This document shows positions 8,958 to 18,453 of a stretch of 64,000 nt of DNA, in pieces; the first letter of the stretch is position 1; each line of letters begins with the position of its first letter. The position numbers and the translations under genes were made by a program. Source of the stretch: Bacteroidia bacterium (GTDB lineage Bacteria > Bacteroidota > Bacteroidia > Flavobacteriales > Flavobacteriaceae); assembly GCA_030427985.1 (NCBI GenBank), contig JAUIBH010000006.1:1-64000 (forward strand), read 5' to 3'. The notes beneath the pieces are model-generated. The model was given only the letters and a program-made list of their open reading frames with translations. It was not told where the DNA came from and did no database searches.

Positions 8958-9452
8958 ATGGACATTAAGGAAATTCAAAGTTTGATCAAGTTTGTCGCCA
9001 AATCGGGCGCCAGCGAGGTGAAATTGGAGATGGAAGACCTCAAGATAACTATCCGGACGGTCAGCAGCAGTTCAAGTTCCCCAGAAACAACCATTGTACA
9101 GCAAATACCTGTACCCCAAGCACAATCTGCCCCTCCAGTGGCCCAGGCTCCTGCTGCCCAAGAACCCGCTGCAACCAAAACAGAATCAGAATCAAAATCC
9201 GATGATTCCAAATATATCACTATAAAATCACCCATTATTGGAACATTCTATAGAAAGCCATCCCCAGACAAACCACCGTTTGTTGAGGTAGGTTCCACTG
9301 TGAACCAAGGCGATGTTCTTTGTGTGATAGAAGCCATGAAACTTTTTAACGACATTGAATCTGAAGTTTCTGGTAAAATCGTAAAAGTTTTGGTTGAAGA
9401 CTCTTCTCCAGTTGAATTTGACCAACCTTTGTTTCTGGTAGACCCATCATAG
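8958..9452 (+). CDS. accB: Biotin carboxyl carrier protein of acetyl-CoA carboxylase
   Basis: 164 residues: an N-terminal domain, an Ala/Pro/Gln-rich linker (about residues 45-85), and a C-terminal biotinyl domain with the biotinylation site E-A-M-K-L. It carries biotin between AccC and the carboxyltransferase. It lies 25 nt after fabH, with accC after a further 89 nt. Confidence 0.97.
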   Translation: MDIKEIQSLIKFVAKSGASEVKLEMEDLKITIRTVSSSSSSPETTIVQQIPVPQAQSAPPVAQAPAAQEPAATKTESESKSDDSKYITIKSPIIGTFYRKPSPDKPPFVEVGSTVNQGDVLCVIEAMKLFNDIESEVSGKIVKVLVEDSSPVEFDQPLFLVDPS

Positions 9453-9465
9453 ATAATTTTAAATG

Positions 9466-9516
9466 CTAAATTTTAAGTGACTAATTGCTAGTTGTTTAAA
9501 ACCATTTAAAATTTAG
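9466..9516. repeat. Inverted repeat between accB and accC
   Basis: CTAAATTTTAA (9466-9476) and its exact inverse TTAAAATTTAG (9506-9516) flank 29 nt. It has neither a GC-rich stem nor a T run, so it is not a standard terminator. It may be an RNA processing or stabilising hairpin within the acc transcript. Confidence 0.5.
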
Positions 9517-9541
9517 AATCCAGACTTTAAAATTGTATTCT

Positions 9542-10894
9542 ATGTTTAAAAAGATATTAATTGCAAATAGGGGTGAGATTGCACTTCGTATTATACGAAC
9601 CTGCAAGGAAATGGGCATCAAAACTGTGGCTGTTTACTCCAAGGCCGATGAAGAAAGCCTTCACGTTCGGTTTGCGGACGAGGCTGTTTGTATTGGTCCA
9701 GCGCCCAGTCACGAATCCTATTTAAAGATACCCAATATCATAGCCGCGGCAGAAATTACCAATGCCGATGGTATTCACCCGGGCTATGGATTTCTTTCCG
9801 AAAATGCCAAGTTCTCCAAAATTTGTGCTGAGCACGACATCAAATTCATTGGTGCATCGGGCGAGCAGATTGAAAAAATGGGGGACAAGGCAACGGCCAA
9901 AGAAACCATGAAAAAAGCGGGCGTTCCTACCGTTCCCGGTTCTGATGGTTTATTGAAAGATGTTGCCCACGCGAAGAAAGAGGCCAAGAAAATGGGCTAT
10001 CCCGTGATGATCAAAGCGACTGCTGGTGGTGGAGGAAAAGGAATGCGCGCCATTTGGTCCGAGGAGGAAATCGAAAAGAATTTCGAGAGTGCGGTTAAAG
10101 AAGCCACAGCTGCTTTTGGAAATGGTGGAATGTACATGGAAAAGCTCATTGAAGAGCCCAGACATATTGAAATTCAAGTAGTGGGAGACCAATATGGAAA
10201 GGCTTGTCACTTATCCGAAAGAGACTGCTCCGTACAGCGTAGACACCAAAAATTGACTGAGGAAACCCCATCACCGTTTATGACGGATTCCCTACGGGAA
10301 GATATGGGTAAAGCGGCTGTAAAAGCTGCTGAATATATCAAATACGAGGGTGCGGGAACGGTAGAGTTTTTGGTGGACAAACACCGAAACTTCTACTTCA
10401 TGGAAATGAACACCCGTATTCAGGTGGAGCATCCCATTACGGAACAGGTTGTGGATTACGATTTGATTCGTGAGCAGATTTTGGTAGCCGGTGGCGTACC
10501 CATTTCAGGGAAGAACTACTATCCAAAATTGCACTCCATTGAATGCCGAATTAATGCGGAAGACCCGTATAACGACTTTAGACCTTCGCCAGGAAAAATC
10601 ACAACACTTCACACGCCGGGAGGCCATGGAGTACGTTTGGACACACATGTGTACAGTGGCTACATGATTCCACCGAACTATGATTCTATGATCGCCAAGT
10701 TGATCACCACCGCCCAGACTAGGGAAGAGGCCATCAACAAAATGCGACGTGCGTTGGACGAGTTTGTGATTGAAGGGGTAAAGACCACGATTCCGTTCCA
10801 CAGACAATTAATGGACCATCCCGATTATTTGGCGGGGAATTACACCACCAAATTCATGGAGGGTTTTAAAATGGATCCTAAATATCAAGATTAA
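9542..10894 (+). CDS. accC: Biotin carboxylase subunit of acetyl-CoA carboxylase
   Basis: A 450-residue ATP-grasp enzyme that carboxylates biotin on AccB. It begins [12 protein letters not shown], the family's conserved N-terminus, so ATG 9542 is preferred over a TTG three codons earlier. The glycine-rich ATP loop G-G-G-G-K-G-M-R, the [10 protein letters not shown] block with the catalytic Glu and Arg, and the C-terminal biotin-carboxylase domain are all intact. A terminator follows 6 nt after the stop. Confidence 0.97.
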   Translation: MFKKILIANRGEIALRIIRTCKEMGIKTVAVYSKADEESLHVRFADEAVCIGPAPSHESYLKIPNIIAAAEITNADGIHPGYGFLSENAKFSKICAEHDIKFIGASGEQIEKMGDKATAKETMKKAGVPTVPGSDGLLKDVAHAKKEAKKMGYPVMIKATAGGGGKGMRAIWSEEEIEKNFESAVKEATAAFGNGGMYMEKLIEEPRHIEIQVVGDQYGKACHLSERDCSVQRRHQKLTEETPSPFMTDSLREDMGKAAVKAAEYIKYEGAGTVEFLVDKHRNFYFMEMNTRIQVEHPITEQVVDYDLIREQILVAGGVPISGKNYYPKLHSIECRINAEDPYNDFRPSPGKITTLHTPGGHGVRLDTHVYSGYMIPPNYDSMIAKLITTAQTREEAINKMRRALDEFVIEGVKTTIPFHRQLMDHPDYLAGNYTTKFMEGFKMDPKYQD

Positions 10895-10899
10895 TATAG

Positions 10900-10924
10900 A
10901 CCCCGATTCTCATCGGGGTTTTTT
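10900..10924 (+). terminator. Intrinsic terminator after accC
   Basis: Perfect 8-bp stem ACCCCGAT / ATCGGGGT with loop TCTC and a T run. It ends 5 nt before the next gene, which therefore depends on read-through or a promoter inside accC. Confidence 0.88.
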
Positions 10925-10929
10925 GTGCT

Positions 10930-12048
10930 ATGGAGCTAAGCTATTGGGAATATAAGACCTGGTTGTCGCAAGTGGACTTTACCGTAATCGGAAGTGGCTT
11001 GGTGGGGCTTAATTGTGCGCTTCGGCTCAAGGAAAAATATCCCAAAAGCAAGATTTTGGTCTTGGAAAAAGGGAGTCTTCCCCAAGGTGCTAGCACCAAA
11101 AATGCAGGTTTTGCCTGTTTTGGGAGCATTTCTGAATTGGTTTCCGACCTCAAGTCCCATTCTGAGGAGCAAGTGCTTCAACTGGTTCAAAAAAGGTATG
11201 AAGGCATTCAGTTATTACGTAAGCTTTTGGGCGATACGGCCATCGGTTTTGAACAACACGGAGGTCATGAGCTTTTTCTAAGCACCAATCCAGAATTGTT
11301 TGAGAATTGTAGAAGCAGAATGGATGATTTGAACGAATTATTGCGTCCCATTTTTGGGGATGTTCCTTTCGTAAAAACGGGCAATATTTTTGGCTTTGGG
11401 AAGATTCAAGAGCAATACATTACCCACCAATTTGAAGGGCAGTTGGACACCGGAAAGATGATGCAAGCGTTGTTTCAAAAATGTTATCAGGCCCAAATTC
11501 CCATTTTAAATGGAGTAGAAGTCAAGGATATTCAAGAGGCTGGAGATAAAGCCCATATCATTGTAGATGGTTTTGAGTTTAACTCCAAACAGGTGTTTGT
11601 GGCCACGAATGGATTTGCTTCAAAATTGTTGAAATCGGAAACCGTGAAACCTGCAAGGGCACAAGTACTGGTAACTCAACCCATCAAAAACCTCAAAATT
11701 GAGGGAACCTTTCATTTTGACGAAGGATTCTATTATTTCAGAAATATTGATGACCGTATTCTGTTTGGTGGAGGTAGGAACCTTGATATGAAAACCGAGG
11801 AAACCATGGAATTTGGGAAGACCGAAATCATTCAAAATTCCTTGGAAAAACTGCTCAGCGAAGTGATTTTGCCCCATCAAAAGATAGAAATCGACCAAAG
11901 ATGGAGTGGCATTATGGGTGTGGGCACGCAAAAATCACCCATAGTAAAACAACTTTCCAATTCCGTGTATTGCGGTGTCCGTCTAGGAGGAATGGGCGTT
12001 GCCTTTGGAAGTTTGGTGGGCAAGGAGCTCGCTGATTTGGCTTTATAA
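10930..12048 (+). CDS. FAD-dependent oxidoreductase, DAO family
   Basis: 372 residues with an N-terminal FAD-binding Rossmann motif (V-I-G-S-G-L-V-G-L-N, about residues 19-28) and the D-amino-acid-oxidase fold. The A-S-T-K-N-A-G-F-A block is typical of glycine/sarcosine oxidase relatives. The C-terminal R-W-S-G-I-M-G and G-G-M-G-V-A-F-G blocks complete the FAD site. The substrate is probably an amine or amino acid but is not identifiable. It starts 5 nt after the accC terminator. Confidence 0.85.
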   Translation: MELSYWEYKTWLSQVDFTVIGSGLVGLNCALRLKEKYPKSKILVLEKGSLPQGASTKNAGFACFGSISELVSDLKSHSEEQVLQLVQKRYEGIQLLRKLLGDTAIGFEQHGGHELFLSTNPELFENCRSRMDDLNELLRPIFGDVPFVKTGNIFGFGKIQEQYITHQFEGQLDTGKMMQALFQKCYQAQIPILNGVEVKDIQEAGDKAHIIVDGFEFNSKQVFVATNGFASKLLKSETVKPARAQVLVTQPIKNLKIEGTFHFDEGFYYFRNIDDRILFGGGRNLDMKTEETMEFGKTEIIQNSLEKLLSEVILPHQKIEIDQRWSGIMGVGTQKSPIVKQLSNSVYCGVRLGGMGVAFGSLVGKELADLAL

Positions 12049-12049
12049 G

Positions 12050-12125
12050 TTCAAATCCAAGTTCAAGACCAAGCCCAAAAATATTGATACTTGAGTTTGA
12101 ACTTGAACTTGAAGCTTGAGTTTGA
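12050..12125. repeat. AAGTTCAA-type low-complexity inverted repeat
   Basis: Runs of CAAGTTCAA-like words on the left (AAGTTCAAATCCAAGTTCAAG) face CTTGAACTTGAAGCTTGAG words on the right, so the segment can fold into a long imperfect hairpin between two convergent gene ends. Related words occur at 35041-35130, 35531-35578 and 40229-40250. Confidence 0.7.
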
Positions 12126-12788
12126 TTAAATCATTCGCCCATCCAATAAATTGATGATTCTTGAACCGTATTCCGCATTCTTTTCGGAATGGGTCACCTG
12201 AATAATGGTTACCCCTTCATCGTTCAATTCTTTGAACAATTCCATAATTTCTTCCCCTTGCTTGGAATTTAAGTTTCCGGTAGGTTCATCCGCTAAAATG
12301 AGTTTGGGATTGGAAATCAATGCCCGCGCCACACCAACCAACTGCTGCTGTCCACCACTCAATTGGTTCGGGAAAAGGTCTTTTTTGCCCACAATATTGA
12401 AGCGGTCCAGCATATCGGCCACTTTGGCTTTGCGCTCGGAGCCTTTTATTTTTTTGTAGAGCAAGGGCATCTCCAAATTTTCCTTTACCGTAAGCTCGTC
12501 CAATAAATGATAGGATTGAAACACAAATCCGATATATTCTTTGTAGAGATTGGCACGGTATTTCTCTTTTAGGGAATGCACCGGCTCATCCAAAAATTGA
12601 TATTCACCCTCATCAAACGTGTCCAACATGCCAATAACATTAAGCAAAGTGGATTTTCCAGAACCAGAAGGTCCCATCACGGAGATGAATTCTCCTTCTT
12701 CTACATTTAGATTGATGTCTTTTAAAAGAAAGACACGTTGCCCTCCCGAGCTGACCCATTTAAAAATGTTGTTGAGTTGTAGTAGCAT
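12126..12788 (-). CDS. ABC transporter ATP-binding protein (second ATPase of operon, degenerate motifs)
   Basis: A 220-residue MacB/LolD-type ATPase. ATG 12788 is chosen because the longer reading frame only reads antisense through the permease gene. Walker A G-P-S-G-S-G-K-S (39-46), Walker B with L-A-D-E (Glu 168) and the H-loop T-H-S are intact. The signature reads L-S-G-G-Q-Q-Q-L-V-G where the canonical form has Q-R-V-A, and the D-loop reads G-N-L-N-S instead of G-N-L-D-S (Asn 174). It is last in a six-gene operon, 8 nt after a permease gene. It may pair with the intact ATPase as an asymmetric dimer, which is inference. Confidence 0.9.
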   Translation of the reverse strand: MLLQLNNIFKWVSSGGQRVFLLKDINLNVEEGEFISVMGPSGSGKSTLLNVIGMLDTFDEGEYQFLDEPVHSLKEKYRANLYKEYIGFVFQSYHLLDELTVKENLEMPLLYKKIKGSERKAKVADMLDRFNIVGKKDLFPNQLSGGQQQLVGVARALISNPKLILADEPTGNLNSKQGEEIMELFKELNDEGVTIIQVTHSEKNAEYGSRIINLLDGRMI

Positions 12789-12796
12789 GTTTAATT

Positions 12797-15196
12797 CTAT
12801 TCCGTTCGCAAACTTTTTACAGGATTGGATCGAGCCGCTTTTATGGCCTGAAAACTTACGGTAACCACAGTAATCAATAGAGCACCGATCATGGCCAAGG
12901 CAAAAATCCACCACTTTAAGATTACCCGATACGGATATTCCTGTAACCAACCGTTCATCACATAATAGGCAATGGGAACAGCAATAAAACAGGAAATAAT
13001 GATGAGTTTTAAAAAGTCTTTGGAGAGCATGTTCCAAACGTTGAACACTGTGGCACCGAGCACTTTTCGCACTCCAATTTCCTTGGTGCGTTGTTCCGCT
13101 ACAAATGAGGTTAGGCCAAAAAGTCCCAAGCAACTGATCAATATGGCCAAAGCGGTAAAAATACCTGATAGTGTTCCTATTCGCTCCTCTGCCGCAAATT
13201 TTTCACCATATTCCTCATCCACAAAATCATAGTGGAAAGGAACATCAGGAAAATGTTCTTTAAACACACGTTCAATAATGGCCAAATTTTGACTTGCACT
13301 TTGTTTTGGGTTCAACCGGAGATTATAGTAGGAAGCATTGTTGTGTCCATCAAAAACATAAATACCTTGTTTAACGGGTTCGTAGGGAGATTGGGCAATC
13401 ATATCTTCAACAACGCCGATAACTTTTAGGGGTTCACCTGGGTTTTCCTCATCAGAATCCCGGAACAACATGCCAACAGGGTTTTCAAGGCCCAAGTATT
13501 TTACGGCAGTCTCGTTGAGTAATATAGCACTTGAATCCGAAGGAAACTCCCTAGAGAAATCCCTTCCCGCTACAATTTTTAGATTAAGGGATTTTACATA
13601 TTCTGGAGAGACCTCTGTCCAAGCAAAATCCTCCTGAAATCCATCCGGTTTGCCCTCCCAGGTCCAGCCACTTCGGTTAGACCAAATTTGGGTTGTGGGG
13701 CTACTGGAAGAGGACATTTCCACAACGGCACCAGAATTCAGGAATTCGTTGCGCATTAATTCATATTTGCCATAAAACTCCGGACTCATGGTTGGTAGTT
13801 GTACCAATCCTTCCTTGTCATAGCCCACAGGACGGTTTTTGGCATGGTTGATTTGCTGCATTACAATAACGGTGCCTATTATAAAAGCTACCGAAACGGT
13901 GAACTGTAATACCACCAATACTTTCCGGGCCAGTCCTGAATGTTTCCCTGCTTGAAAAGTGCCTTTCAACACATCAACAGGCTTAAAGGAAGATAGGTAC
14001 AGTGCCGGATAACTGCCCGCCAAGAGTGCGGTTATAAGGATAAAGATGATGGAAATTGCCCAAAAACTAAGTTTTGTCCAAGGAAACACCATTTCTTTTC
14101 GGGCCAATTCATTAAACCCATTTAAGGATAGGACAACTATGAACAGGGCAATAACAAAGGCAAAAAGAACGACAAGAAATGATTCTCCCAAGAACTGGTT
14201 GATCAATTGTCCTCTTTGCGACCCAATGGATTTTCGAATCCCAACCTCTTTGGCTCTTTTTTCTGATCGGGCTGTGCTGAGGTTCATAAAGTTGATGCAC
14301 GCCAATAGCAATACAAAAATGCCGATAATACCAAAAAGCCATACGTATTTGATCCTTCCGCCAACCTGTTTCCCGTTTTCAAAACGGTTGCGCAAATACC
14401 AGTCTTCCATGGGCAATAGAAAAAGTTGGGGGTTGAATTCAACTGTGTCCTCGTTCAAGTTCTTTTTTACATCTTTAATGGCTGAAGTAACACTCTCCAT
14501 AGTGGTATTGTCCGCAATTTGAACAAACATTTGAAAAGAATTGTTGCCCCAATTGTTTTCAGCATTTGTGACCCATTCCTGTATGGTGATGTATTTTTCC
14601 CAAGGCATTAAAAAGTCCACATCCTTAAAGGAAGTATTATACGGAATGTCCTCATATACCGCTGTGACCATCATATCATATTGCCCATTGATCTTAACGG
14701 ATTTTCCCAAGGGATCTTCATTGCCAAACAAGGCTTCTGCCGTTGACGCAGAAAGCATGATGGAGCTGATTTCCCGAAGCCCATCCTTTTCTCCTTTTAG
14801 AATGTTAAGTTCCAACATTTCTGGAGCCTCACGTTGCATAAAGTTCCCAGTTCTGGAGAGACTGACATCTTTATATTTTAAATATTGGGAATTGTTCCAC
14901 GATGACATGACCAAATGCTCAAAATTGTCCATATAACTATCACGAAACGCTTTTTCCAAAGGGCGAGGAATGGCGGGACCAGTGCCTGTTTCACCGTTAA
15001 AAGTCTGGGACTGGTAGATTTGCGCAATTTTGTTTTTGTTGGAGAAATAATTGTTGTGTGATAACTCATCTTGTATCCACAGCCCTATAATCAAAGCTAC
15101 GGCCATACCAAGGGCCAACCCCCCCACATTGATGATGGTGTAGGCCTTGTGCTTGGTAAGGTTCCTCCAGGCAATTTTAAAATAATTCTTGATCAT
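12797..15196 (-). CDS. MacB/FtsX-type ABC transporter permease (downstream copy)
   Basis: A 799-residue permease with one N-terminal transmembrane helix, a MacB-type periplasmic domain, a central group of three helices, a second periplasmic domain, and C-terminal helices. It has an internal duplication typical of Bacteroidota permeases of this type. The conserved K-E-I-G-V-R-K-V-L-G-A block follows each helix group (first copy K-E-V-G-I-R-K-S-I-G). It is paralogous to the upstream permease of the same operon. It probably works as a mechanotransmission exporter handing substrate to the TolC-type channel. Substrate unknown. Confidence 0.92.
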   Translation of the reverse strand: MIKNYFKIAWRNLTKHKAYTIINVGGLALGMAVALIIGLWIQDELSHNNYFSNKNKIAQIYQSQTFNGETGTGPAIPRPLEKAFRDSYMDNFEHLVMSSWNNSQYLKYKDVSLSRTGNFMQREAPEMLELNILKGEKDGLREISSIMLSASTAEALFGNEDPLGKSVKINGQYDMMVTAVYEDIPYNTSFKDVDFLMPWEKYITIQEWVTNAENNWGNNSFQMFVQIADNTTMESVTSAIKDVKKNLNEDTVEFNPQLFLLPMEDWYLRNRFENGKQVGGRIKYVWLFGIIGIFVLLLACINFMNLSTARSEKRAKEVGIRKSIGSQRGQLINQFLGESFLVVLFAFVIALFIVVLSLNGFNELARKEMVFPWTKLSFWAISIIFILITALLAGSYPALYLSSFKPVDVLKGTFQAGKHSGLARKVLVVLQFTVSVAFIIGTVIVMQQINHAKNRPVGYDKEGLVQLPTMSPEFYGKYELMRNEFLNSGAVVEMSSSSSPTTQIWSNRSGWTWEGKPDGFQEDFAWTEVSPEYVKSLNLKIVAGRDFSREFPSDSSAILLNETAVKYLGLENPVGMLFRDSDEENPGEPLKVIGVVEDMIAQSPYEPVKQGIYVFDGHNNASYYNLRLNPKQSASQNLAIIERVFKEHFPDVPFHYDFVDEEYGEKFAAEERIGTLSGIFTALAILISCLGLFGLTSFVAEQRTKEIGVRKVLGATVFNVWNMLSKDFLKLIIISCFIAVPIAYYVMNGWLQEYPYRVILKWWIFALAMIGALLITVVTVSFQAIKAARSNPVKSLRTE

Positions 15197-15221
15197 GATG
15201 GTTTGTTTTTGATGATGATTT

Positions 15222-17654
15222 TTATTCGGTTCTAAGGCTTTTCACCGGATTAACAATAGCAGCCTTGATGCTTTGGTAACCAACGGTCAATACAGCAACT
15301 CCCACAGCTAAAATGGCGGCCAATACAAATACCCACCAGCCTATTTCAATGCGGTATGAAAAGTCTTCCAACCACTTGTTCATGGCAAACCAACCAATGG
15401 GCAATGAAATAAGAATGGCTACGCCCACCATTTTAAGAAAGTCGGTGGTGAGCCTAAAAGTAATCTGGCCCACAGTGGCACCAAGGACTTTGCGAACCCC
15501 AATTTCTTTGGTGCGCTTTTGTGCATTGAATGCCGCCAATCCAAAAAGGCCTAAACAAGCGATTAAAATAGAGAGGATAGTGAATACCATAAATATTTTT
15601 CCCAAGCGTTGCTCGGCTTCGTAGGTGGTATTGAAAGAGTCGTCCATAAAGTTGTAGGTAAAAGGCTGGCCTGGAGCAAACTTGTTCCAGATGCCTTCAA
15701 TGTTTGCTAGGGTAGCTGAAAAATCCCCAGGATTTAGTTGTACGGCCAACATACCAGAGGTTCTGGCAAAAAACAGCCCCAACGACCCAATATTTTCGCG
15801 TAGCGATTCAAAATGAAAATTCTTGACTACACCGATAATGGTGTTGAATTCGGGGTTTTCCATTTCGGTATCTTGAGAGACCCGCATCCCCAAGGCTTCT
15901 TCAGGCCCAACACCAAGAACCTTTAACGTGGCCTCGTTTACAATCACTGCAGTAGAATCTGTTGGAAAATCCATATTGAAGTTACGTCCGGCGACCAAAT
16001 CCATGTTCATGGTTGGGATATAGTCTTCATCAACATACCACGTTTGCATTTGAAGGGCATCTTCTTGGTTTCTGGATCCTTCTGGAAAAAAGGAACTGTT
16101 GGAACGGGATGAAGGTGTAGGGAAGTAGAAGCTCAATGTGGCACTTTCCACCTGGCTGAGCTTAACAATTTCATCTTTAAAACTTTGGGTTTGGTCCCCA
16201 ACGGCAAAAACATCGTCAATAAGCACAATCTGGTCTTTGGTAAACCCAAGGTCTTTGCTTTGTATGAACTGTAATTGTTGATATACCACAATGGTGCCCA
16301 CAATCAAGAAAACCGATATGGCAAATTGGAATACCACCAGTGCATTTCTAATTGTGCCACCGCCCACATCACCTTGGGTGCCTCCTTTAAGCGTTTTCAC
16401 CGGCATGAACCGCGATAAAAAGAAGGCTGGATAACTGCCCGAAAAGAGTCCCAGCAATACGGTTCCCAATAAAAGAATCCCCCAGAAAAATGGGCTGGAA
16501 TAGGGCAATGAAATGGATTTTCCAGCAAGGTCATTGAAAAGTGGAAGCACCAAAATGGTTAGCACCAATGCCAACAACAGGGAGATGAACGAAATTAACC
16601 CCGATTCAATAAGAAACTGTCTAACAAGATCCAATTTTTTAGACCCAAGCGTCTTTCTTACCCCAACTTCCTTGGCTCTTTTTAGGGATTGCGCCGTGGA
16701 CAGGTTCATAAAGTTAACACTGGCTAAAACAATCAAAAACAACCCAATAAAAGCAAGGATATATACATTTTGAATGCTGCTGTTGGCACTCATTTCCGAA
16801 TCGCGATGGGAATATAGATGGATATCAGTGAGGGGTTGTGTATAAAAGTTTACGTAGTTCCCGGATGCAATAAAGGATTCCTTGGTCATTCCAGGGAAAT
16901 ATTGCTGCGCCCACGGAAAGATATAATCGTCCACAATACCATTCAATGGTTCCTGAAAATCTTTAATATTAGCAGAGGGAATCAATTTAATAAATGTGAA
17001 GTAATTGTTACTGCCCCAATTTGCATCAAAAGAATCGGCATAGCCAGACATGGCCATAAAAACGGAATGCTCCCGTAAGAATGAATTCTTTGGCAAATCG
17101 TCTATAACCCCGGTGACGGTATAGGTGTCTTTATTGTTCAACAACATGCTTTGGCCCAATGCGTTTTGCACGCCAAAGTGTTTTTCTGCAGCCGTTTTGG
17201 TGAGCACCAAAGTATTAGGCTCGGCAAGGGCCGTTCTTTCATCGCCGACCAGTAGTTTAATTCCAAAAAAATCGAAGAAAGTGGAATCTACAAAAGTTAT
17301 CCGAAGTTCTTTGGTATTGGTTTCGGTGCCTGTTTTTCGAAGAAGGAGACTTCCTCGATCCCTAAAGCGAACCGTTGATTCCACTTGGGGAAAATCCTGT
17401 TGCATGGTAGCGGCCATGGGAGCGGCAGCTTCGGCCGATTTCATTTCGGCCCCGCCAAACTTAATATCACTGTCAATTCTGTAAATACGTTCGGCATCGG
17501 CAAACATTTTGTCATAGCTCAGCTCATCATGGATGAACAAGGCAATCAAAATTCCCCCGGCAATACCAATGGCCAATCCAAAGGTGTTGAGGAATGTGAA
17601 AAAGGGCTGCTTTTTTAAACTTCTCCAAGCTATTTTAATGTTGTTCTTGAACAT
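15222..17654 (-). CDS. MacB/FtsX-type ABC transporter permease (upstream copy)
   Basis: An 810-residue permease with the same architecture as its downstream paralogue: N-terminal helix, periplasmic domain, helix triplet, second periplasmic domain, C-terminal helices. K-E-V-G-V-R-K-T-L-G and K-E-I-G-V-R-K-V-L-G-A mark the two duplicated halves. It lies 41 nt after the ATPase gene, and the second permease follows after 25 nt. Two different permeases with two ATPases suggest a heteromeric exporter or two related exporters sharing the fusion protein and channel. Confidence 0.93.
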   Translation of the reverse strand: MFKNNIKIAWRSLKKQPFFTFLNTFGLAIGIAGGILIALFIHDELSYDKMFADAERIYRIDSDIKFGGAEMKSAEAAAPMAATMQQDFPQVESTVRFRDRGSLLLRKTGTETNTKELRITFVDSTFFDFFGIKLLVGDERTALAEPNTLVLTKTAAEKHFGVQNALGQSMLLNNKDTYTVTGVIDDLPKNSFLREHSVFMAMSGYADSFDANWGSNNYFTFIKLIPSANIKDFQEPLNGIVDDYIFPWAQQYFPGMTKESFIASGNYVNFYTQPLTDIHLYSHRDSEMSANSSIQNVYILAFIGLFLIVLASVNFMNLSTAQSLKRAKEVGVRKTLGSKKLDLVRQFLIESGLISFISLLLALVLTILVLPLFNDLAGKSISLPYSSPFFWGILLLGTVLLGLFSGSYPAFFLSRFMPVKTLKGGTQGDVGGGTIRNALVVFQFAISVFLIVGTIVVYQQLQFIQSKDLGFTKDQIVLIDDVFAVGDQTQSFKDEIVKLSQVESATLSFYFPTPSSRSNSSFFPEGSRNQEDALQMQTWYVDEDYIPTMNMDLVAGRNFNMDFPTDSTAVIVNEATLKVLGVGPEEALGMRVSQDTEMENPEFNTIIGVVKNFHFESLRENIGSLGLFFARTSGMLAVQLNPGDFSATLANIEGIWNKFAPGQPFTYNFMDDSFNTTYEAEQRLGKIFMVFTILSILIACLGLFGLAAFNAQKRTKEIGVRKVLGATVGQITFRLTTDFLKMVGVAILISLPIGWFAMNKWLEDFSYRIEIGWWVFVLAAILAVGVAVLTVGYQSIKAAIVNPVKSLRTE

Positions 17655-17695
17655 GGTAATTGATTGTTTTTTGATTGTGATTGATGAATAAACTC

Positions 17696-18391
17696 CTAGA
17701 TCATAGCGCCCATGTGTTTGTTCTGGCTTTCCGTCACAATTTGCCCATCAAATAAATTGATGACTCGGTGTGCGTAGTGCGAATCGCGGTCGGAGTGCGT
17801 TACCATAACAATAGTGGTCCCCTCTTGGTTGAGCTCGGTCAAAAGGTTCATGACCTCTATCCCGTTTTTGGAATCCAGATTACCAGTCGGCTCATCCGCC
17901 AAAATCAATTTTGGGTTGGTGACGACGGCACGTGCAATGGCCACCCGTTGTTGCTGACCTCCGGAGAGTTGTTGGGGAAAGTGTTTTTCCCGATGGGCAA
18001 TTTTCATACGCTCCAAAACCGCCTGTACTTTCTCCTTGCGTTCGGATTTGTTCATTTTTAAGTAAATGAGCGGGAGTTCTACATTTTCAAAAACGGTAAG
18101 CTCATCGATGAGGTTAAAGCTTTGGAAGACAAAACCCAGATTGCCTTTTCGCAATTGGGTACGCTGACTTTCTTTTAGGCCCTCGATCTTATGGCCAGCA
18201 AATTCGTAGCTTCCCTCTGTGGGATTATCCAACATTCCAATGATGTTGAGCAAGGTGGATTTTCCACACCCCGAAGGCCCCATGATGGCGACAAACTCAC
18301 CCTCGGCCACCTTCAGGTTTACACCGTTGAGGGCAAGGGTTTCTACTTCTTCTGTTCGGAAACTTTTCTTTAGGTTTTGTATCTGTATCAT
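17696..18391 (-). CDS. ABC transporter ATP-binding protein (canonical ATPase of operon)
   Basis: 231 residues of the MacB/LolD class. Walker A G-P-S-G-C-G-K-S, signature L-S-G-G-Q-Q-Q-R-V-A-I-A-R-A, Walker B L-I-L-A-D-E-P-T, D-loop G-N-L-D-S and H-loop V-T-H-S are all canonical, unlike the second ATPase of the operon. It drives export through the adjoining permease. Confidence 0.95.
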   Translation of the reverse strand: MIQIQNLKKSFRTEEVETLALNGVNLKVAEGEFVAIMGPSGCGKSTLLNIIGMLDNPTEGSYEFAGHKIEGLKESQRTQLRKGNLGFVFQSFNLIDELTVFENVELPLIYLKMNKSERKEKVQAVLERMKIAHREKHFPQQLSGGQQQRVAIARAVVTNPKLILADEPTGNLDSKNGIEVMNLLTELNQEGTTIVMVTHSDRDSHYAHRVINLFDGQIVTESQNKHMGAMI

Positions 18392-18453
18392 TTTTATGGT
18401 TGTTTAGCTTATTAAATAGACTTGATAAACTGGTTTACTGTTACGTTTCTGGG

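Noticed and set aside
12789-13133. N-terminal extension of the second ATPase
   Set aside because: It is antisense-free but out-of-frame reading through the end of the permease gene; the ATPase homology begins at 12788.
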